Origin: Paraglaciecola mesophila KMM 241
GTDB taxonomy: Bacteria > Pseudomonadota > Gammaproteobacteria > Enterobacterales > Alteromonadaceae
DNA length: 64,000 nucleotides
Direction of reading: 5' to 3'
Assembly: GCF_000315015.1 (NCBI RefSeq)
Contig: NZ_BAEP01000054.1
Coordinates: forward strand, 62,001 to 126,000
Part shown: one piece after another, positions 49,206 to 60,085 of the stretch
Numbering within the stretch: the first letter of the stretch is position 1
Layout of the letters: the number at the start of each line of letters is the position of its first letter
The notes under the pieces: generated by a model
The model's input: the letters and a program-made list of their open reading frames with translations, nothing else
Databases searched by the model: none
Told to the model about the DNA's origin: nothing
Position numbers and translations under genes: made by a program

Positions 49206-49847
49206 TTATGGCATCAAACGTTGAATTGACCAATGCGAGCTGTTTTCTCTGCTAAACAAGAAGCGATCGTGCAATCTGTGCTCCCCTCCCTGCCAGAACT
49301 CAATCTCTTGAGGTATGATTTTAAAGCCTCCCCAGAATTCTGGCGCAGGAATTTCCTTACCAGAGAACTTCGTTTTGGTGTCTTCAAAGCGAGAAAGTAA
49401 CGCATCGCGGCTTTCAATCGATTGGCTTTGTTTGGATGTCCAAGCAGCAAGCTGACTCGATAATGGGCGAGACGAGAAATAGTGTTGTACGTCTTGGCGA
49501 GGCAATAGCGAAGCGCTTCCTCTGACTAGCACTTGGCGCTCTAAAATATGCCAAGGAAAGTGCAGAGAAATTTTGCTATTAGTGAGTAGGTCTCGTGCTT
49601 TGCGACTACCCAAATTAGTGTAAAAGACAAAGCAACCGTCCATAACATCTTTCAGTAAAACGATACGTTGTGACGGTTGGCCCTGACTATTGACCGTTGC
49701 TACTGTCATGGCTGTTGGGTCAGGTAAGCCAGCCTCTACTGCGTCCGCCATCCACTTATCAAACTGTGCGTAGGGATCTGTCAGCAATGACGCTTCGGTG
49801 AGATGCCCCTGGCTATATTCCCGTCTTATTTGACTTAAAGGTTGCAT
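49206..49847 (-). CDS. pdxH: Pyridoxamine 5'-phosphate oxidase
   Basis: FMN enzyme that oxidises pyridoxine or pyridoxamine phosphate to PLP. The 213-residue protein has the N-terminal MQPLSQIRREYSQGHLTEAS. FMN and substrate segments are RIVLLKDVMDGCFVFYTNLG and SRKARDLLTN. The C-terminal signature EFWQGGEHRLHDRFLFSREN carries the substrate-binding Arg and His. It lies 77 bases after era. Confidence 0.96.
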   Translation of the reverse strand: MQPLSQIRREYSQGHLTEASLLTDPYAQFDKWMADAVEAGLPDPTAMTVATVNSQGQPSQRIVLLKDVMDGCFVFYTNLGSRKARDLLTNSKISLHFPWHILERQVLVRGSASLLPRQDVQHYFSSRPLSSQLAAWTSKQSQSIESRDALLSRFEDTKTKFSGKEIPAPEFWGGFKIIPQEIEFWQGGEHRLHDRFLFSRENSSHWSIQRLMP

Positions 49848-49924
49848 GCTTTACTCCCTCAAAAACGCCATTCAATAAATGTTGGTTACAACACGCAAAT
49901 CTAGGTGCTTACGTGAACTTTAGA

Positions 49925-50827
49925 TCAACTATCTTGCCCGTAACCCAGACTGCGCAGCGCACGTTCGTCATCGGCCCAACCTGATTTTACTTTTACCCAA
50001 AGTTCTAAAAAGACCTTGGTATCAAACAGGCTTTCCATGTCTTTTCGGGCTTCTGCACCAATTGTTTTTAAGCGCTGTCCACCTTTACCGATGACCATAC
50101 TTTTTTGACTATCGCGTTCGACCAATATCAAACCATTAATACGATAAACACCGTTTTCAGCCATCATGAATTGCTCGATTTCGACAGTAATTGAATAAGG
50201 TAATTCATCACCTGTGAAGCGCATCAATTTCTCACGGATGATCTCAGCTGCCATAAAACGGCTAGAGCGGTCGGTGATGTAATCGTCAGGGAAATAAAAC
50301 TCACTTTCCGGAAGTGTTTCATTCACCATGTCGCGTAATTCATTCACGTTCTTGCCGTTTCTGGCTGAAATAGGCATGATTTTATCAAAGGCGTGTTGTT
50401 CACCTAACCACTTTAAATGTGGCAGCAATATTTCTTTGTCTTTCACGTTGTCTGACTTGTTAACGATTAACCAGCAAGGCACGTTACTTTGCATAATTTT
50501 GGTCAATACCATTTGATCGTCTTCATTCCATTTTGTGCCCTCGACCACGAATAGCACCAAACCAACGTCAGAAATAGAACTTGATGCTGCACGGTTCATA
50601 AAACGGTTAATGGCACGCTTCTCTTCAATATGTAAACCTGGGGTATCTACATATATGGCTTGGCGATTTTCATGAGTGTCAATGCCCATAATACGATGGC
50701 GAGTGGTTTGCGGTTTGCGTGAGGTAATACTCACTTTTTGGCCTAGAAGCGCATTGAGTAGGGTTGATTTACCTACATTAGGACGGCCGACGATGGCAAT
50801 CATTCCACAATAAGTGATATCAGACAT
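49925..50827 (-). CDS. era: GTPase Era
   Basis: Essential GTPase that binds 16S rRNA and guides 30S maturation. The 300-residue protein has a G domain ([37 protein letters not shown]) and a C-terminal KH domain with [24 protein letters not shown] sequence ([10 protein letters not shown]). It overlaps the rnc stop by eight bases, so the two are translationally coupled in the lepA-lepB-rnc-era operon. Confidence 0.98.
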   Translation of the reverse strand: MSDITYCGMIAIVGRPNVGKSTLLNALLGQKVSITSRKPQTTRHRIMGIDTHENRQAIYVDTPGLHIEEKRAINRFMNRAASSSISDVGLVLFVVEGTKWNEDDQMVLTKIMQSNVPCWLIVNKSDNVKDKEILLPHLKWLGEQHAFDKIMPISARNGKNVNELRDMVNETLPESEFYFPDDYITDRSSRFMAAEIIREKLMRFTGDELPYSITVEIEQFMMAENGVYRINGLILVERDSQKSMVIGKGGQRLKTIGAEARKDMESLFDTKVFLELWVKVKSGWADDERALRSLGYGQDS

Positions 50828-51503
50828 TTTTTAAATTCTCGAGTGCTTGCTTTGCTGTGCGCTGTTCAGCGCGACGTCTACTTTTTCCACAACCAATAAT
50901 AGGTTTGCTCAACCCTGATACTGTGCACTGCACCGTAAAGGTCTGGTCATGGGACTTACCGCTAATATCAATGACTTCGTATTCGGGTAAAGGCAATTGT
51001 CGACCTTGTAAATATTCCTGTAACCGCGTCTTATCATCTTTGGGCGTTGCGTCTGGATTAAGTGCATCGATGCGCTTCGCAAACCAAGCTAAAATTAAGG
51101 GTTCGCAGCCCTGCATTCCCACTTCTTGATAAATAGCACCTATGATAGCTTCAACCGCATCGGCCAATATTGAATCTCGGCGATGACCACCGCTCTTAAG
51201 CTCACCAGGGCCAAGTAACAGCAGGTCGCCTAAGGCAAACTCTCTGGCAACTTCTGCCAGAGTATCACCTTTGACTAAACTGGAACGCATTCGCGTTAAA
51301 TTGCCCTCGGGCTGTTTAGGGAAACGCTCAAAAAGTGCTTTTGCGATAACAAGGCCCAGTACGGCATCACCTAAAAATTCTAGGCGCTCGTTATGATTAG
51401 CACCAACACTTCTATGAGTGAGAGCAACCGTGAGGTTCTTTGGGTCCTGAAACTCATAACCAAGTTTGGTGTATAAAGGTTTGTAAGGGTCAATCAACTG
51501 CAT
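50820..51503 (-). CDS. rnc: Ribonuclease III
   Basis: Double-strand RNA endonuclease that processes rRNA precursors and regulates mRNAs. The 227-residue protein has the catalytic signature [20 protein letters not shown], the second metal site [11 protein letters not shown], and a C-terminal dsRBD ([20 protein letters not shown] to [19 protein letters not shown]). It directly follows lepB and overlaps era. Confidence 0.98.
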   Translation of the reverse strand: MQLIDPYKPLYTKLGYEFQDPKNLTVALTHRSVGANHNERLEFLGDAVLGLVIAKALFERFPKQPEGNLTRMRSSLVKGDTLAEVAREFALGDLLLLGPGELKSGGHRRDSILADAVEAIIGAIYQEVGMQGCEPLILAWFAKRIDALNPDATPKDDKTRLQEYLQGRQLPLPEYEVIDISGKSHDQTFTVQCTVSGLSKPIIGCGKSRRRAEQRTAKQALENLKNV

Positions 51504-52409
51504 CTAAATAATGCTACCTACTCGATTAAAACGTACGTCGGTTGGGATCCAGCTTGGTACCCAGCTACTAGGTGCACGGTCGAACTCAAAACTGATCCAA
51601 ATCGCCACCGCTTTGCCAACTAGGTTTGCATCCGGAACGAATCCCCAGAAACGACCGTCTAAGCTGTTATCACGGTTATCACCCATCATGAAGTACTGCC
51701 CTTCAGGGACAATCCACTCATCGGCTTGCGTGCCGGGTTGCTGATAATAATCCTGCGTGCGATTCAGATTACTAGGTAAACGGAAGATGTTATGGGTCAC
51801 TTCACCTAGTCTTTCTTGATATTTTTCCAGAGGCACAAAGTTTTGATATGCCTCACCGCGATCAACAAAGTTTAATTCTACCGGTTCAATAGCGGCGCAG
51901 TCTTTGCCTGAATTACAAGCAGGCTTAACAAATAGTTGCTTGTTTCGGTAAATAACCGTGTCACCTGGTAGGCCAATCACTCGCTTAATGTAATCTTGGC
52001 TAGGATTTTTTGGGTACTTAAATACTGCAACATCCCCGCGCTCTGGCACACCTGTGTCCCAAAATTTACTTCTGAAGACAGGGTCTTTTACCCCGTAGGC
52101 ATATTTTTCAACCAGAATAAAGTCACCCACTAACAAGGTAGGCATCATCGATCCAGATGGAATTTGGAACGGTTCATATAGAAACGAACGTAATACCAAT
52201 ACAAACGCTATAACGGGGAAAATCTGTTGAGATGTATCCACCAACCAAGGTAATGTTTGCTCTTCTGGGTCGCCTGTCACTCTGGAGCCGTCTTCCCCTG
52301 TCACCGCTCGCTCTTTACGTTTTGGTGCGAACATTAAAGAGTCAGCAAGCCAAATGAGGCCAGATGCTAGGGTAAGTACCACTAGGAATAATGAGAAATA
52401 ATTTGCCAT
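51504..52409 (-). CDS. lepB: Signal peptidase I
   Basis: Membrane serine protease that removes Sec and Tat signal peptides. The 301-residue protein has an N-terminal membrane helix (YFSLFLVVLTLASGLIWLAD), a cytoplasmic basic loop and a second helix (IFPVIAFVLVLRSFLYEPF). The catalytic Ser87 lies in IPSGSMMPTLL, Lys142 in DYIKRVIGLPGD, and the family box GDNRDNSLDGRFWGFV is intact. It sits between lepA and rnc without gaps. Confidence 0.98.
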   Translation of the reverse strand: MANYFSLFLVVLTLASGLIWLADSLMFAPKRKERAVTGEDGSRVTGDPEEQTLPWLVDTSQQIFPVIAFVLVLRSFLYEPFQIPSGSMMPTLLVGDFILVEKYAYGVKDPVFRSKFWDTGVPERGDVAVFKYPKNPSQDYIKRVIGLPGDTVIYRNKQLFVKPACNSGKDCAAIEPVELNFVDRGEAYQNFVPLEKYQERLGEVTHNIFRLPSNLNRTQDYYQQPGTQADEWIVPEGQYFMMGDNRDNSLDGRFWGFVPDANLVGKAVAIWISFEFDRAPSSWVPSWIPTDVRFNRVGSII

Positions 52410-54206
52410 TTACTTACCTACCTTAAGTAAAGCAAGGAACGCTTCTTGAGGAAGTTCAACGTTACCCACTGACTTCATACGTTTCTTACCGTCTTTTTGT
52501 TTCTGAAGAAGCTTCTTCTTACGACTCACATCACCACCGTAACATTTAGCGATTACATTTTTACGCAATTGCTTAATCGTGCTACGCGCTACAATCTGGT
52601 TGCCTATAGCGGCTTGAATAGCGATATCGAACATTTGACGCGGGATCAGCTCACGCAACTTTTCAACCAAATCACGCCCACGAGATTGAGCATTGTCCTT
52701 GTGGGTTATCATCGCGAGCGCATCAACTCGCTCGCCATTGATAAGAATATCCAGTCTAGACATTTCAGCTGTTTGGAAGTGTTTGAAATTGTAATCAAGT
52801 GATGCAAAACCACGGCTAGTGGATTTAAGCTTATCGAAAAAGTCCATGACGACTTCAGCCATAGGCAGTTCATAAGTCACCGCGACTTGCTTGCCATGAT
52901 AAGTCATGCTGGTTTGTACACCACGCTTATCTACACACAAGGTAATAACGCTACCTAAATACTCTTGTGGCACAAGAATATGCGCTTCTACGATAGGTTC
53001 GTGAATTTCATCAATGGAGTTAACCGGGGGTAACTTTGAGGGATTATCAACGTACAGAGTTTCACCATCAGTGGTCACAACTTCATAAACTACCGTTGGC
53101 GCAGTGGTGATCAAATCTAAATCGTACTCGCGCTCTAAGCGCTCTTGAATAATTTCCATGTGCAACATGCCAAGGAAACCAATGCGGAAACCAAAACCTA
53201 GTGCTGATGAGCTTTCAGGCTCAAAGAACAAAGACGCATCATTCAAACTAAGTTTAGCCAGCGCATCCCGAAAATCTTCGTAGTCATCTGAGCTTATGGG
53301 GAAAAGACCAGCATAAACCTGAGGCTTCACTTTTTTGAAACCTGGTAACGCCACATCCGCAGGTGTGCGAGCAAGAGTAATAGTATCGCCCACAGGTGCA
53401 CCGTGAATTTCTTTAATACCCGCGACGATAAAACCTACTTCACCTGCACGTAAAATGCCAGTGTCTGTGGCTTTAGGCGTAAAAATACCGACTTTATCAG
53501 CTTGATGTACCACACCCGTCGACATAATTTTAATCTTGTCATTCTTGCGTAACTCGCCCTGTACGATACGTACCAACGACACTACACCTTGGTAGTTATC
53601 GAACCACGAATCTACGATAAGGGCTTTTAGTGGGGCGTCAATATCACCTTCTGGTGGCGGAATTTGGCGCACAATCACTTCAAGTACATCTTCAATACCA
53701 ATGCCGGTTTTAGCCGAGCAACGTACGGCATCGATTGCATCAATACCCACAATGTCTTCAATCTCTTCAGCTACGCGATCAGGTTCCGCTTGAGGTAAAT
53801 CGATTTTATTTAGAATCGGTACCACTTCCATATTCAAGTCAATCGCCGTGTAACAGTTAGCGAGTGTTTGCGCTTCAACTCCTTGACCTGCATCTACGAC
53901 CAAAAGCGCGCCTTCACAGGCAGCTAAAGAACGCGATACCTCATAGGAGAAATCCACGTGCCCCGGCGTATCAATGAAGTTAAGTTGGTAAGTTTCACCA
54001 TCTCTCGCTTTGTAGTTGAGCGTGACACTCTGTGCCTTGATCGTAATACCGCGTTCGCGCTCAATATCCATTGAGTCAAGAACCTGCGCTGACATTTCGC
54101 GTTCGGATAGACCACCACAATGCTGGATTAAACGATCCGAAAGTGTGGATTTACCATGGTCAATATGGGCGATGATCGAGAAGTTACGTATGTGCTTGTG
54201 TTGCAT
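52410..54206 (-). CDS. lepA: Elongation factor 4 (LepA)
   Basis: Translational GTPase linked to ribosome back-translocation and 30S assembly. The 598-residue protein has the G domain ([41 protein letters not shown]), beta-barrel and EF-G-like domains, and the LepA-specific C-terminal domain ([40 protein letters not shown]). It starts the lepA-lepB-rnc-era operon. Confidence 0.98.
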   Translation of the reverse strand: MQHKHIRNFSIIAHIDHGKSTLSDRLIQHCGGLSEREMSAQVLDSMDIERERGITIKAQSVTLNYKARDGETYQLNFIDTPGHVDFSYEVSRSLAACEGALLVVDAGQGVEAQTLANCYTAIDLNMEVVPILNKIDLPQAEPDRVAEEIEDIVGIDAIDAVRCSAKTGIGIEDVLEVIVRQIPPPEGDIDAPLKALIVDSWFDNYQGVVSLVRIVQGELRKNDKIKIMSTGVVHQADKVGIFTPKATDTGILRAGEVGFIVAGIKEIHGAPVGDTITLARTPADVALPGFKKVKPQVYAGLFPISSDDYEDFRDALAKLSLNDASLFFEPESSSALGFGFRIGFLGMLHMEIIQERLEREYDLDLITTAPTVVYEVVTTDGETLYVDNPSKLPPVNSIDEIHEPIVEAHILVPQEYLGSVITLCVDKRGVQTSMTYHGKQVAVTYELPMAEVVMDFFDKLKSTSRGFASLDYNFKHFQTAEMSRLDILINGERVDALAMITHKDNAQSRGRDLVEKLRELIPRQMFDIAIQAAIGNQIVARSTIKQLRKNVIAKCYGGDVSRKKKLLQKQKDGKKRMKSVGNVELPQEAFLALLKVGK

Positions 54207-54389
54207 AGACTTTTGAAATGTACCTAGTACGTTTTGCCTGCCCTAAGCGTAATTTTGCAAGCAGCAGATATGTGCTCAAGGAAATTAGGGGAACAAATTA
54301 AATTAAATAGACGCGGATTTTACAATTTTATCAGCCAATTTGCGATAAAGAACTCAACTGATATGCATAATTAATGCTCGAAATAGCGT

Positions 54390-54893
54390 TTAAGGCTCAA
54401 TGATGTTTACATCAATACAGTCTACTCGGGTTTTCAAGCTTGGTAACACTGCTAAAAGATGGGGTTCGAACTGCGTTCTAGTGCTGCCTGAGATATAGCG
54501 TTTCACGCCTAAGAAACTGACAACGGCAGCGACCATGGAAGACAAAATCACCCAACCTTCACCCTCAATTGAGTAGCTTGATAGCAATAAAGTACTTGTG
54601 GTCGCCACGACAATCATGGCCAGAAGCGGCAGCATATAAACAAGCAATGAAGCACTTAGCAGCATAGATTCAGGAATACCTAGTTTAACATCTTGCCCTA
54701 TCGCGACGGGTTCTTCGCATGGTAACCATAGCGCGTCGCGTTTATTGGCTAGCGCTCGAGCAATCACACCCGTGCCGCAATTGTCTTTTGCATGACAACT
54801 GCCACAAGTAGATTTTATCTGAGTAGCGATTTTAATAAATTGATGCTCATGACGCATTTGGACGTCAATGACAGTGCCAACTTCTTCAATCAT
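54390..54893 (-). CDS. rseC: RseC, SoxR-reducing / sigma-E system protein
   Basis: Inner membrane protein of 167 residues with an N-terminal Cys cluster (STCGSCHAKDNCGTG) and two membrane helices (LLSASLLVYMLPLLAMIVVA and VILSSMVAAVVSFLGV). RseC family members help keep SoxR reduced and modulate the sigma-E regulon. It begins two bases after rseB, completing rpoE-rseA-rseB-rseC in the standard order. Confidence 0.94.
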   Translation of the reverse strand: MIEEVGTVIDVQMRHEHQFIKIATQIKSTCGSCHAKDNCGTGVIARALANKRDALWLPCEEPVAIGQDVKLGIPESMLLSASLLVYMLPLLAMIVVATTSTLLLSSYSIEGEGWVILSSMVAAVVSFLGVKRYISGSTRTQFEPHLLAVLPSLKTRVDCIDVNIIEP

Positions 54894-54894
54894 G

Positions 54895-55983
54895 TCAATT
54901 TGTGGCTAAGTGGATGGAACTGGCAATATGATTAGCCGTTTCAGGGGGAAGCTTACCCACAACAGTCACATTCAGCCTGCCTTGATTTAGGGTGAGTAAG
55001 GTATCTGATTCGTGGCGCAGTAATATATCTTGGTTTATTCCATCGTTTTGGCTTTCACGCATGTATATGGATACATCTACTAGGCCATCGCTCAACATAA
55101 CATATTCGACAGATTGCCCTGTGATTGGCAAACGATGAATATCACGTTTAACCTCAACCATGCCGACAGGCATATAGGCAATATCCCAAATCGCTTTAGT
55201 GTGCGTTTGCGGCCTTAACTTTAATACCTCTGGCAACATAGCTGGCTCAATTTTTTCAAAAAAATCATCAGGCTGCTCAGTAACGTGACATGCTGTCACT
55301 TGTATTTGCTCAAGTAACTGGCCGTTTAAATCCACTAAATTCATTTTGAGCATCAAGCCGGTTTCTTGGTCAAGCCAGACATTCATACCAAATCTAGATT
55401 TATCTTTACTGACAATGCGAATTTGCTGCGCGGCTCGCCCAGATACTCTGCTACGGCCCACCATAACAAAATCATAGCTGTCTTTAATTTCATCGGGCTG
55501 TTGAAAAAACTCACTGGGAAATGGCCCATTGATAACCCTTGATTGCAAACTATATGGTGGAACATTTGGCTCAAAGTAACTTACTTTATCGTCGATTCGC
55601 ACGACTTCTCTACCCGGGCCATTGAGTAAATTCAGTTGCTCCATTTTCACACCGCTAACACTCACACCGTGACGCCATAGGTAAGGTTGAGAGTCAACGC
55701 CGGGCTTGAGGAGTACAAATGAAATACTATAATTCAGGTTACTATGGGCGTAAGACATCTTTTCGAGCCAGCCATGGGCGCTATCAGACGGAAAAGCTTT
55801 AGCAGGTTCACTGTGGGATGACGCTGGAAGGTCTACAGACACCGTATTTTGGTCGTCTTCAACTGACTGACCAATGCTAGAAAAAGATAAAGACACTAGA
55901 CAGGCAAGCGTAACCTGCCTAATGCATTGAAAAGATTTATTTTTGTGAGGTGCTTTCAACGTTGTTTGACTGTTCAGTATCAT
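54895..55983 (-). CDS. rseB: Sigma-E regulatory protein RseB
   Basis: Periplasmic protein that binds RseA and protects it from DegS until lipopolysaccharide or outer membrane protein signals arrive. The 362-residue protein has a late signal sequence (QVTLACLVSLSFSSIGQ, about residues 23-39), then the MucB/RseB N-terminal lipoprotein-fold domain (WLEKMSYAHSNLNYSISFVL) and a C-terminal domain with GMVEVKRDIHRLPITGQSVE. ATG 55983 overlaps rseA by 47 bases and has AGAG before it. TTG 55959 would give a more usual signal peptide length but has no Shine-Dalgarno. Confidence 0.93.
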   Translation of the reverse strand: MILNSQTTLKAPHKNKSFQCIRQVTLACLVSLSFSSIGQSVEDDQNTVSVDLPASSHSEPAKAFPSDSAHGWLEKMSYAHSNLNYSISFVLLKPGVDSQPYLWRHGVSVSGVKMEQLNLLNGPGREVVRIDDKVSYFEPNVPPYSLQSRVINGPFPSEFFQQPDEIKDSYDFVMVGRSRVSGRAAQQIRIVSKDKSRFGMNVWLDQETGLMLKMNLVDLNGQLLEQIQVTACHVTEQPDDFFEKIEPAMLPEVLKLRPQTHTKAIWDIAYMPVGMVEVKRDIHRLPITGQSVEYVMLSDGLVDVSIYMRESQNDGINQDILLRHESDTLLTLNQGRLNVTVVGKLPPETANHIASSIHLATN

Positions 55984-56539
55984 ATAGCTCTACTTCAGAT
56001 TCGCCTTCGGCCGGTGCGGCTTTAAAACGTAATTGCTGCTTATGGTCATTCAAGTAGGCGTTAATGACTCTGCGCTGCTCTGATGCATCAGCCCTAGGTA
56101 GAGTACGCGTCTGCTCTAAGCTGACCGGTGATAAACCACCTTGAATACCCAACAATGCAGGAGCAGAATTAAATGGTTGCTCTACATCAGTCTGGTTGTA
56201 TTGCTGAACACCGATTATCATCGCTACTGCAACTGATGCTGCAATGGCCATTTGCCCACCTTGTTTAGCAAAGGGTACCACAGAACCAACCAAAGGTAGA
56301 TCACGCCATGTTTTCTTCGGTGCAAGAATGGCAGGCTCTAATGCAAGTGCAGCGGCTACATTTGCGGCAATATCAACATTAATTTGCGATGCCATTTCTT
56401 TACGCAAACTATCGCGGATTAAGTGATAGCTTTGCCATTTATCGGCAAGCTCAGCATCATTTTTTATTGCATCTAGTAATTGTTCGTCGTGTAACTCACC
56501 ATCGACTAGAGCAGACAAATTTTCGATTTTTTGCGTCAT
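55937..56539 (-). CDS. rseA: Anti-sigma-E factor RseA
   Basis: Membrane anti-sigma factor that holds RpoE and is cleaved by DegS and RseP under envelope stress. The 200-residue protein has an N-terminal sigma-binding domain (KIENLSALVDGELHDEQLLD), one transmembrane segment (GGQMAIAASVAVAMIIGVQQ, about residues 94-113), and a periplasmic RseB-binding tail (RRVINAYLNDHKQQLRFKA). It lies 128 bases after rpoE and overlaps rseB. Confidence 0.94.
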   Translation of the reverse strand: MTQKIENLSALVDGELHDEQLLDAIKNDAELADKWQSYHLIRDSLRKEMASQINVDIAANVAAALALEPAILAPKKTWRDLPLVGSVVPFAKQGGQMAIAASVAVAMIIGVQQYNQTDVEQPFNSAPALLGIQGGLSPVSLEQTRTLPRADASEQRRVINAYLNDHKQQLRFKAAPAEGESEVELYDTEQSNNVESTSQK

Positions 56540-56667
56540 ATAACAAGCTTCCTGAATATACGCTTAAATAAACTGTCACTTGAAATAAAAATCTATCTCA
56601 AATTAACTTGTAACTGCAACATATCAACATGACATTGTTACAACAGTTACCGTTCTTAAACCCTTTA

Positions 56668-57246
56668 CTAACGTTGCAGCAAAGGTTGAATAACCTTGTC
56701 CAGTGCTTCACGAGCTCTGAATATACGTGATCGAACAGTCCCAACAGGACAATCCATCACATTAGCAATCTCTTCGTAACTTAGCCCTTCTAATTCCCGC
56801 AGGCTAATGGCCATGCGTAAATCTTCGGGTAACTTATCCATCGTATCAAACAACAACTTTTCCATTTGGTCCGACATTAAACTTTTTTCTGGCGAATTAT
56901 TCTCTTTTAAGGCATCACTGCCATCATAGAAATCCGCGTCTTCTGCATCCACATCGCTCGCAGGGGGCTTTCTACCTTGCGAAACTAAATAATTTTTAGC
57001 GCTGTTTACGGCTATACGGTATAACCAAGTGTAAAATGCGCTATCGCCCCTAAAATTAGGTAATGCACGATAAGCTTTAATAAAGGCTTCTTGTGCTACG
57101 TCAGCAACGTCACCGGAGTTCTTCACATAACGTGATACCAAGTAAGACACTTTGTGTTGGTACTTAACCACCAACAATCCGAATGCGTCTTTGTCTCCAC
57201 GTTGCACTTTTTCAACTATTTGTTGATCTGTTAACTGCTCGCTCAT
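56668..57246 (-). CDS. rpoE: RNA polymerase sigma-E factor
   Basis: Group IV (ECF) sigma factor for the envelope stress regulon. The 192-residue protein has region 2 (AFGLLVVKYQHKVSYLVSRY; DVAQEAFIKAYRALPNFRGD; FYTWLYRIAVNSAKNYLV) and region 4 (EDLRMAISLRELEGLSYEEI; VGTVRSRIFRAREALDKVI). It begins the rpoE-rseABC operon, divergent from nadB, and is preceded by its own sigma-E-type promoter. Confidence 0.98.
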   Translation of the reverse strand: MSEQLTDQQIVEKVQRGDKDAFGLLVVKYQHKVSYLVSRYVKNSGDVADVAQEAFIKAYRALPNFRGDSAFYTWLYRIAVNSAKNYLVSQGRKPPASDVDAEDADFYDGSDALKENNSPEKSLMSDQMEKLLFDTMDKLPEDLRMAISLRELEGLSYEEIANVMDCPVGTVRSRIFRAREALDKVIQPLLQR

Positions 57247-57297
57247 TCGAGCCGATACTCCTGCTACAAATATTATTTTGGCTCATGCAAGCACTAT

Positions 57298-57326
57298 AAT
57301 TGACCGTGCCTTTTGCAATAAGTTCG
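57298..57326 (-). promoter_or_regulatory. Sigma-E autoregulatory promoter of rpoE
   Basis: Minus strand: CGAACTT (57320-57326), 15-base spacer, GTCAATT (57298-57304). This fits the ECF/RpoE consensus GGAACTT ... GTCAAA. Transcription would start about 45 bases before the rpoE ATG. Confidence 0.72.
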
Positions 57327-57475
57327 TTTTGTAAGAATTTTTTTCGAAATAAATTCGAAATGTAGTTTTGTTACTGTGAGCTAATAAGGGTTGATCCAAC
57401 TTAATATCATTGTATTTTTTACTACATTAATTAGTATTGCCACCCTCTATTGGCATTATTGGTGTAGTTTACCCT

Positions 57476-59080
57476 ATGCACTCCACTGTTGAACATCGTT
57501 GTGACGTACTAATTATAGGCAGCGGCGCTGCCGGACTTAGCCTAGCATTGAAATTGGCTGAGCATTGCCAAATTATTGTTTTAAGTAAAAGTAGTTTAGC
57601 GGAAGGGTCGACCCGATACGCCCAAGGCGGCATCGCCGCTGTATTCGATGAAGATGATTCAATCGAATCTCACGTAAAAGATACGCTCAATGCAGGAGCA
57701 GGTTTATGTGATGAGCAGGCGGTTCATTTTACTGCTTCTCGTGCGAAAACCTGTATGCAGTGGTTAATTGACTTCGGTATGCCGTTCGATCAGATGACCG
57801 ATAGCAACGATGGTGAACAGCGCTACCATCTTACACGTGAAGGTGGGCACAGCCACAGGCGTATCCTGCACGCAGCAGATGCGACCGGTGAAGCAGTTCA
57901 AGTCACTTTAATCGAAGCGGTCAAACAACATCCGAATATCCATATATTTGAGCGTTATAATGCGGTTGATCTAATCAAGAGCAAGGATGAGCAAAATCAG
58001 TTGTTAGGTGCCTATGTGTGGAACCGGAAACATGAACATGTTGAAGTGATCCGCAGCAAATTCACCGCACTTGCCACTGGCGGCGCCAGTAAAGTTTATC
58101 AGTATACTTCCAACCCAGACGTTTCTAGTGGTGATGGAATAGCCATGGCTTGGCGTGCTGGCTGTAGCGTTGCCAATATGGAGTTTAATCAGTTTCACCC
58201 AACTTGTTTATTTCATCCTGAAGCACGCAACTTTTTGATCAGTGAAGCTCTTCGAGGTGAAGGGGCCTTTTTATGTCACGCAGATGGCACGCCTTTTATG
58301 CAAAAATTTGATGAGCGTGCTGATTTGGCCCCTCGAGATATAGTCGCACGAGCTATTGATTTCGAAATGAAGCGCCTTGGTGCCGATTGTATGTACTTAG
58401 ATATCAGCCATAAACCCGCTGATTTTATCAAAAAGCATTTCCCGAACATTTATCGTAAATGCCGCGCTTTGGGCATCGACATCACCAGACAACCTATCCC
58501 AGTCGTTCCAGCAGCACATTATAGCTGTGGCGGTGTAGTAACTGATTTTAATGCAAAAACCGACTTAGATAACTTGTACGCTTTAGGTGAAGTAGCTTAT
58601 ACCGGTTTACATGGTGCAAATCGTATGGCTAGTAACTCGTTACTGGAGTGCATAGTGTTTGCTCACTCAGCAGCTGATCACATAATCAAGCGATTAACTG
58701 ACAGGGACTCAAATGAGGATATTCAGCCTTGGGATGAGTCACAAGTGGGCGACTCGGACGAGGAAGTTATTATTCAGCATAATTGGCATGAGTTACGTCT
58801 TTTCATGTGGGATTACGTGGGGATAGTGCGCACTGACAAGCGTTTAGCAAGGGCGCAGCATAGAATTGAGCTGTTAAAACAAGAAGTCGATGAATACTAT
58901 TCTTACTTCAGAGTGAGCAATAATTTACTAGAACTGCGCAACTTGCTCACCGTTGCTGAGCTTATTGTTAAGTGCGCGCAGCAGCGCAAGGAAAGCCGAG
59001 GCTTACACTACAATCTAGACTACCCTGGCTTGCTCGAAAACCCGAGTCCTTCGGTCGTCCCCGGAAAAATCACCAAATAG
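57476..59080 (+). CDS. nadB: L-aspartate oxidase
   Basis: FAD enzyme that oxidises aspartate to iminoaspartate, the first step of NAD synthesis. From the ATG at 57476 it has 534 residues and begins [20 protein letters not shown], which aligns with E. coli NadB. It has the family segment [20 protein letters not shown], the active-site [18 protein letters not shown], and [18 protein letters not shown]. An in-frame ATG 13 codons upstream is less likely. It shares the NAD pathway with nadE (62906-63736) and ends two bases from the convergent MaoC-like gene. Confidence 0.97.
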   Translation: MHSTVEHRCDVLIIGSGAAGLSLALKLAEHCQIIVLSKSSLAEGSTRYAQGGIAAVFDEDDSIESHVKDTLNAGAGLCDEQAVHFTASRAKTCMQWLIDFGMPFDQMTDSNDGEQRYHLTREGGHSHRRILHAADATGEAVQVTLIEAVKQHPNIHIFERYNAVDLIKSKDEQNQLLGAYVWNRKHEHVEVIRSKFTALATGGASKVYQYTSNPDVSSGDGIAMAWRAGCSVANMEFNQFHPTCLFHPEARNFLISEALRGEGAFLCHADGTPFMQKFDERADLAPRDIVARAIDFEMKRLGADCMYLDISHKPADFIKKHFPNIYRKCRALGIDITRQPIPVVPAAHYSCGGVVTDFNAKTDLDNLYALGEVAYTGLHGANRMASNSLLECIVFAHSAADHIIKRLTDRDSNEDIQPWDESQVGDSDEEVIIQHNWHELRLFMWDYVGIVRTDKRLARAQHRIELLKQEVDEYYSYFRVSNNLLELRNLLTVAELIVKCAQQRKESRGLHYNLDYPGLLENPSPSVVPGKITK

Positions 59081-59082
59081 TG

Positions 59083-60063
59083 TCAGATAGACTGCACCTC
59101 TCCAGTCAGGTGGGGTGCCCCTGTAGTTTGGCTCTTAAGAGAAAACTTCATCGCCCTCTTCAGAGTATTATTTGAAACCCCTTTCTTGTTAACTTCTTCA
59201 ATAGTCCCAACATCCTTATTAGTCCCAACGTCATCAGCTTTACTGTGATCAGCCTCATATTGTGAAAATACGACACGACTTGGCAACATTGCAGGCTTAA
59301 TGAATTGAACCTGAGTGTTAAATGGCTGAACGAATAAATCCGGCGTTATCTGCTCTAATGCGGATAAACAACGAGATTTAGACCACATACCATGAGCGAT
59401 GGCGTGTTTAAAACCAAACAACCTGGCGCTTAGTTTTGATAAGTGAATGGGGTTAAAATCTCCTGACGCTCTCGCATAATCACGCCCTAAGCCGGAATTC
59501 AGTTGCCACATCTGCTGACTCTGGACGCCCCATTTAAGCCCAATTGAGGCCTCATTCGCTGGCGTACTTTCTTTATTCAGCGGATTGAATTTAGTACTTC
59601 GATACAAATTGCTGCTGACGGATGACCAACACAACTCTCCATTGACGTGCACATCTGTAGCGATTGAAAATACAATCCCTTTAGCATGGGGCTTCATCTC
59701 TTTAAAATAACAACGAAACACACAGGCTTCACTCACGCGCACTGGGCGATATTGAGTAATTTCATTATTAATGTGCACCAAACCCAACAAAGCGAAGGGA
59801 AAATCCTTTTGCAGCATTAACATCAAATGCATTGGAAAACTCACCACGTGCAAATAACACGGATGGAGATGATCCGATTGCCATCGCGTCACGGCATGAA
59901 ACTGCTTGATACTTGAATCTAATAAATGTGTCGGAGCAAAAGACAAGGACAGCTTGGGTAAATCGTCGAACGTAGGCGGCAATTGAGTAATATTATCTCG
60001 TTTAAGTGCCGCCCTAAACATCAAGCTAGCAAAACGCGGTAACGTCGTTAATGGAGTCTTCAT
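59083..60063 (-). CDS. MaoC-like hot-dog fold dehydratase
   Basis: Probable double hot-dog protein of about 326 residues in the (R)-specific enoyl-CoA hydratase family. The C-terminal half has the hydratase-2 motif ARASGDFNPIHLSKLSARLF, with catalytic Asp and His, followed by HAIAHGMWSKSR. The N-terminal half has a degenerate hot-dog fold. The extreme C-terminus is a low-complexity stretch with repeated DVGT units. It may act on CoA or ACP thioesters; the pathway is unknown. ATG 60063 is chosen. GTG 60102 would overlap ygfX by 17 bases and is an alternative. Confidence 0.78.
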   Translation of the reverse strand: MKTPLTTLPRFASLMFRAALKRDNITQLPPTFDDLPKLSLSFAPTHLLDSSIKQFHAVTRWQSDHLHPCYLHVVSFPMHLMLMLQKDFPFALLGLVHINNEITQYRPVRVSEACVFRCYFKEMKPHAKGIVFSIATDVHVNGELCWSSVSSNLYRSTKFNPLNKESTPANEASIGLKWGVQSQQMWQLNSGLGRDYARASGDFNPIHLSKLSARLFGFKHAIAHGMWSKSRCLSALEQITPDLFVQPFNTQVQFIKPAMLPSRVVFSQYEADHSKADDVGTNKDVGTIEEVNKKGVSNNTLKRAMKFSLKSQTTGAPHLTGEVQSI

Positions 60064-60085
60064 AATTTTGATTTTTGGCTTTTGT

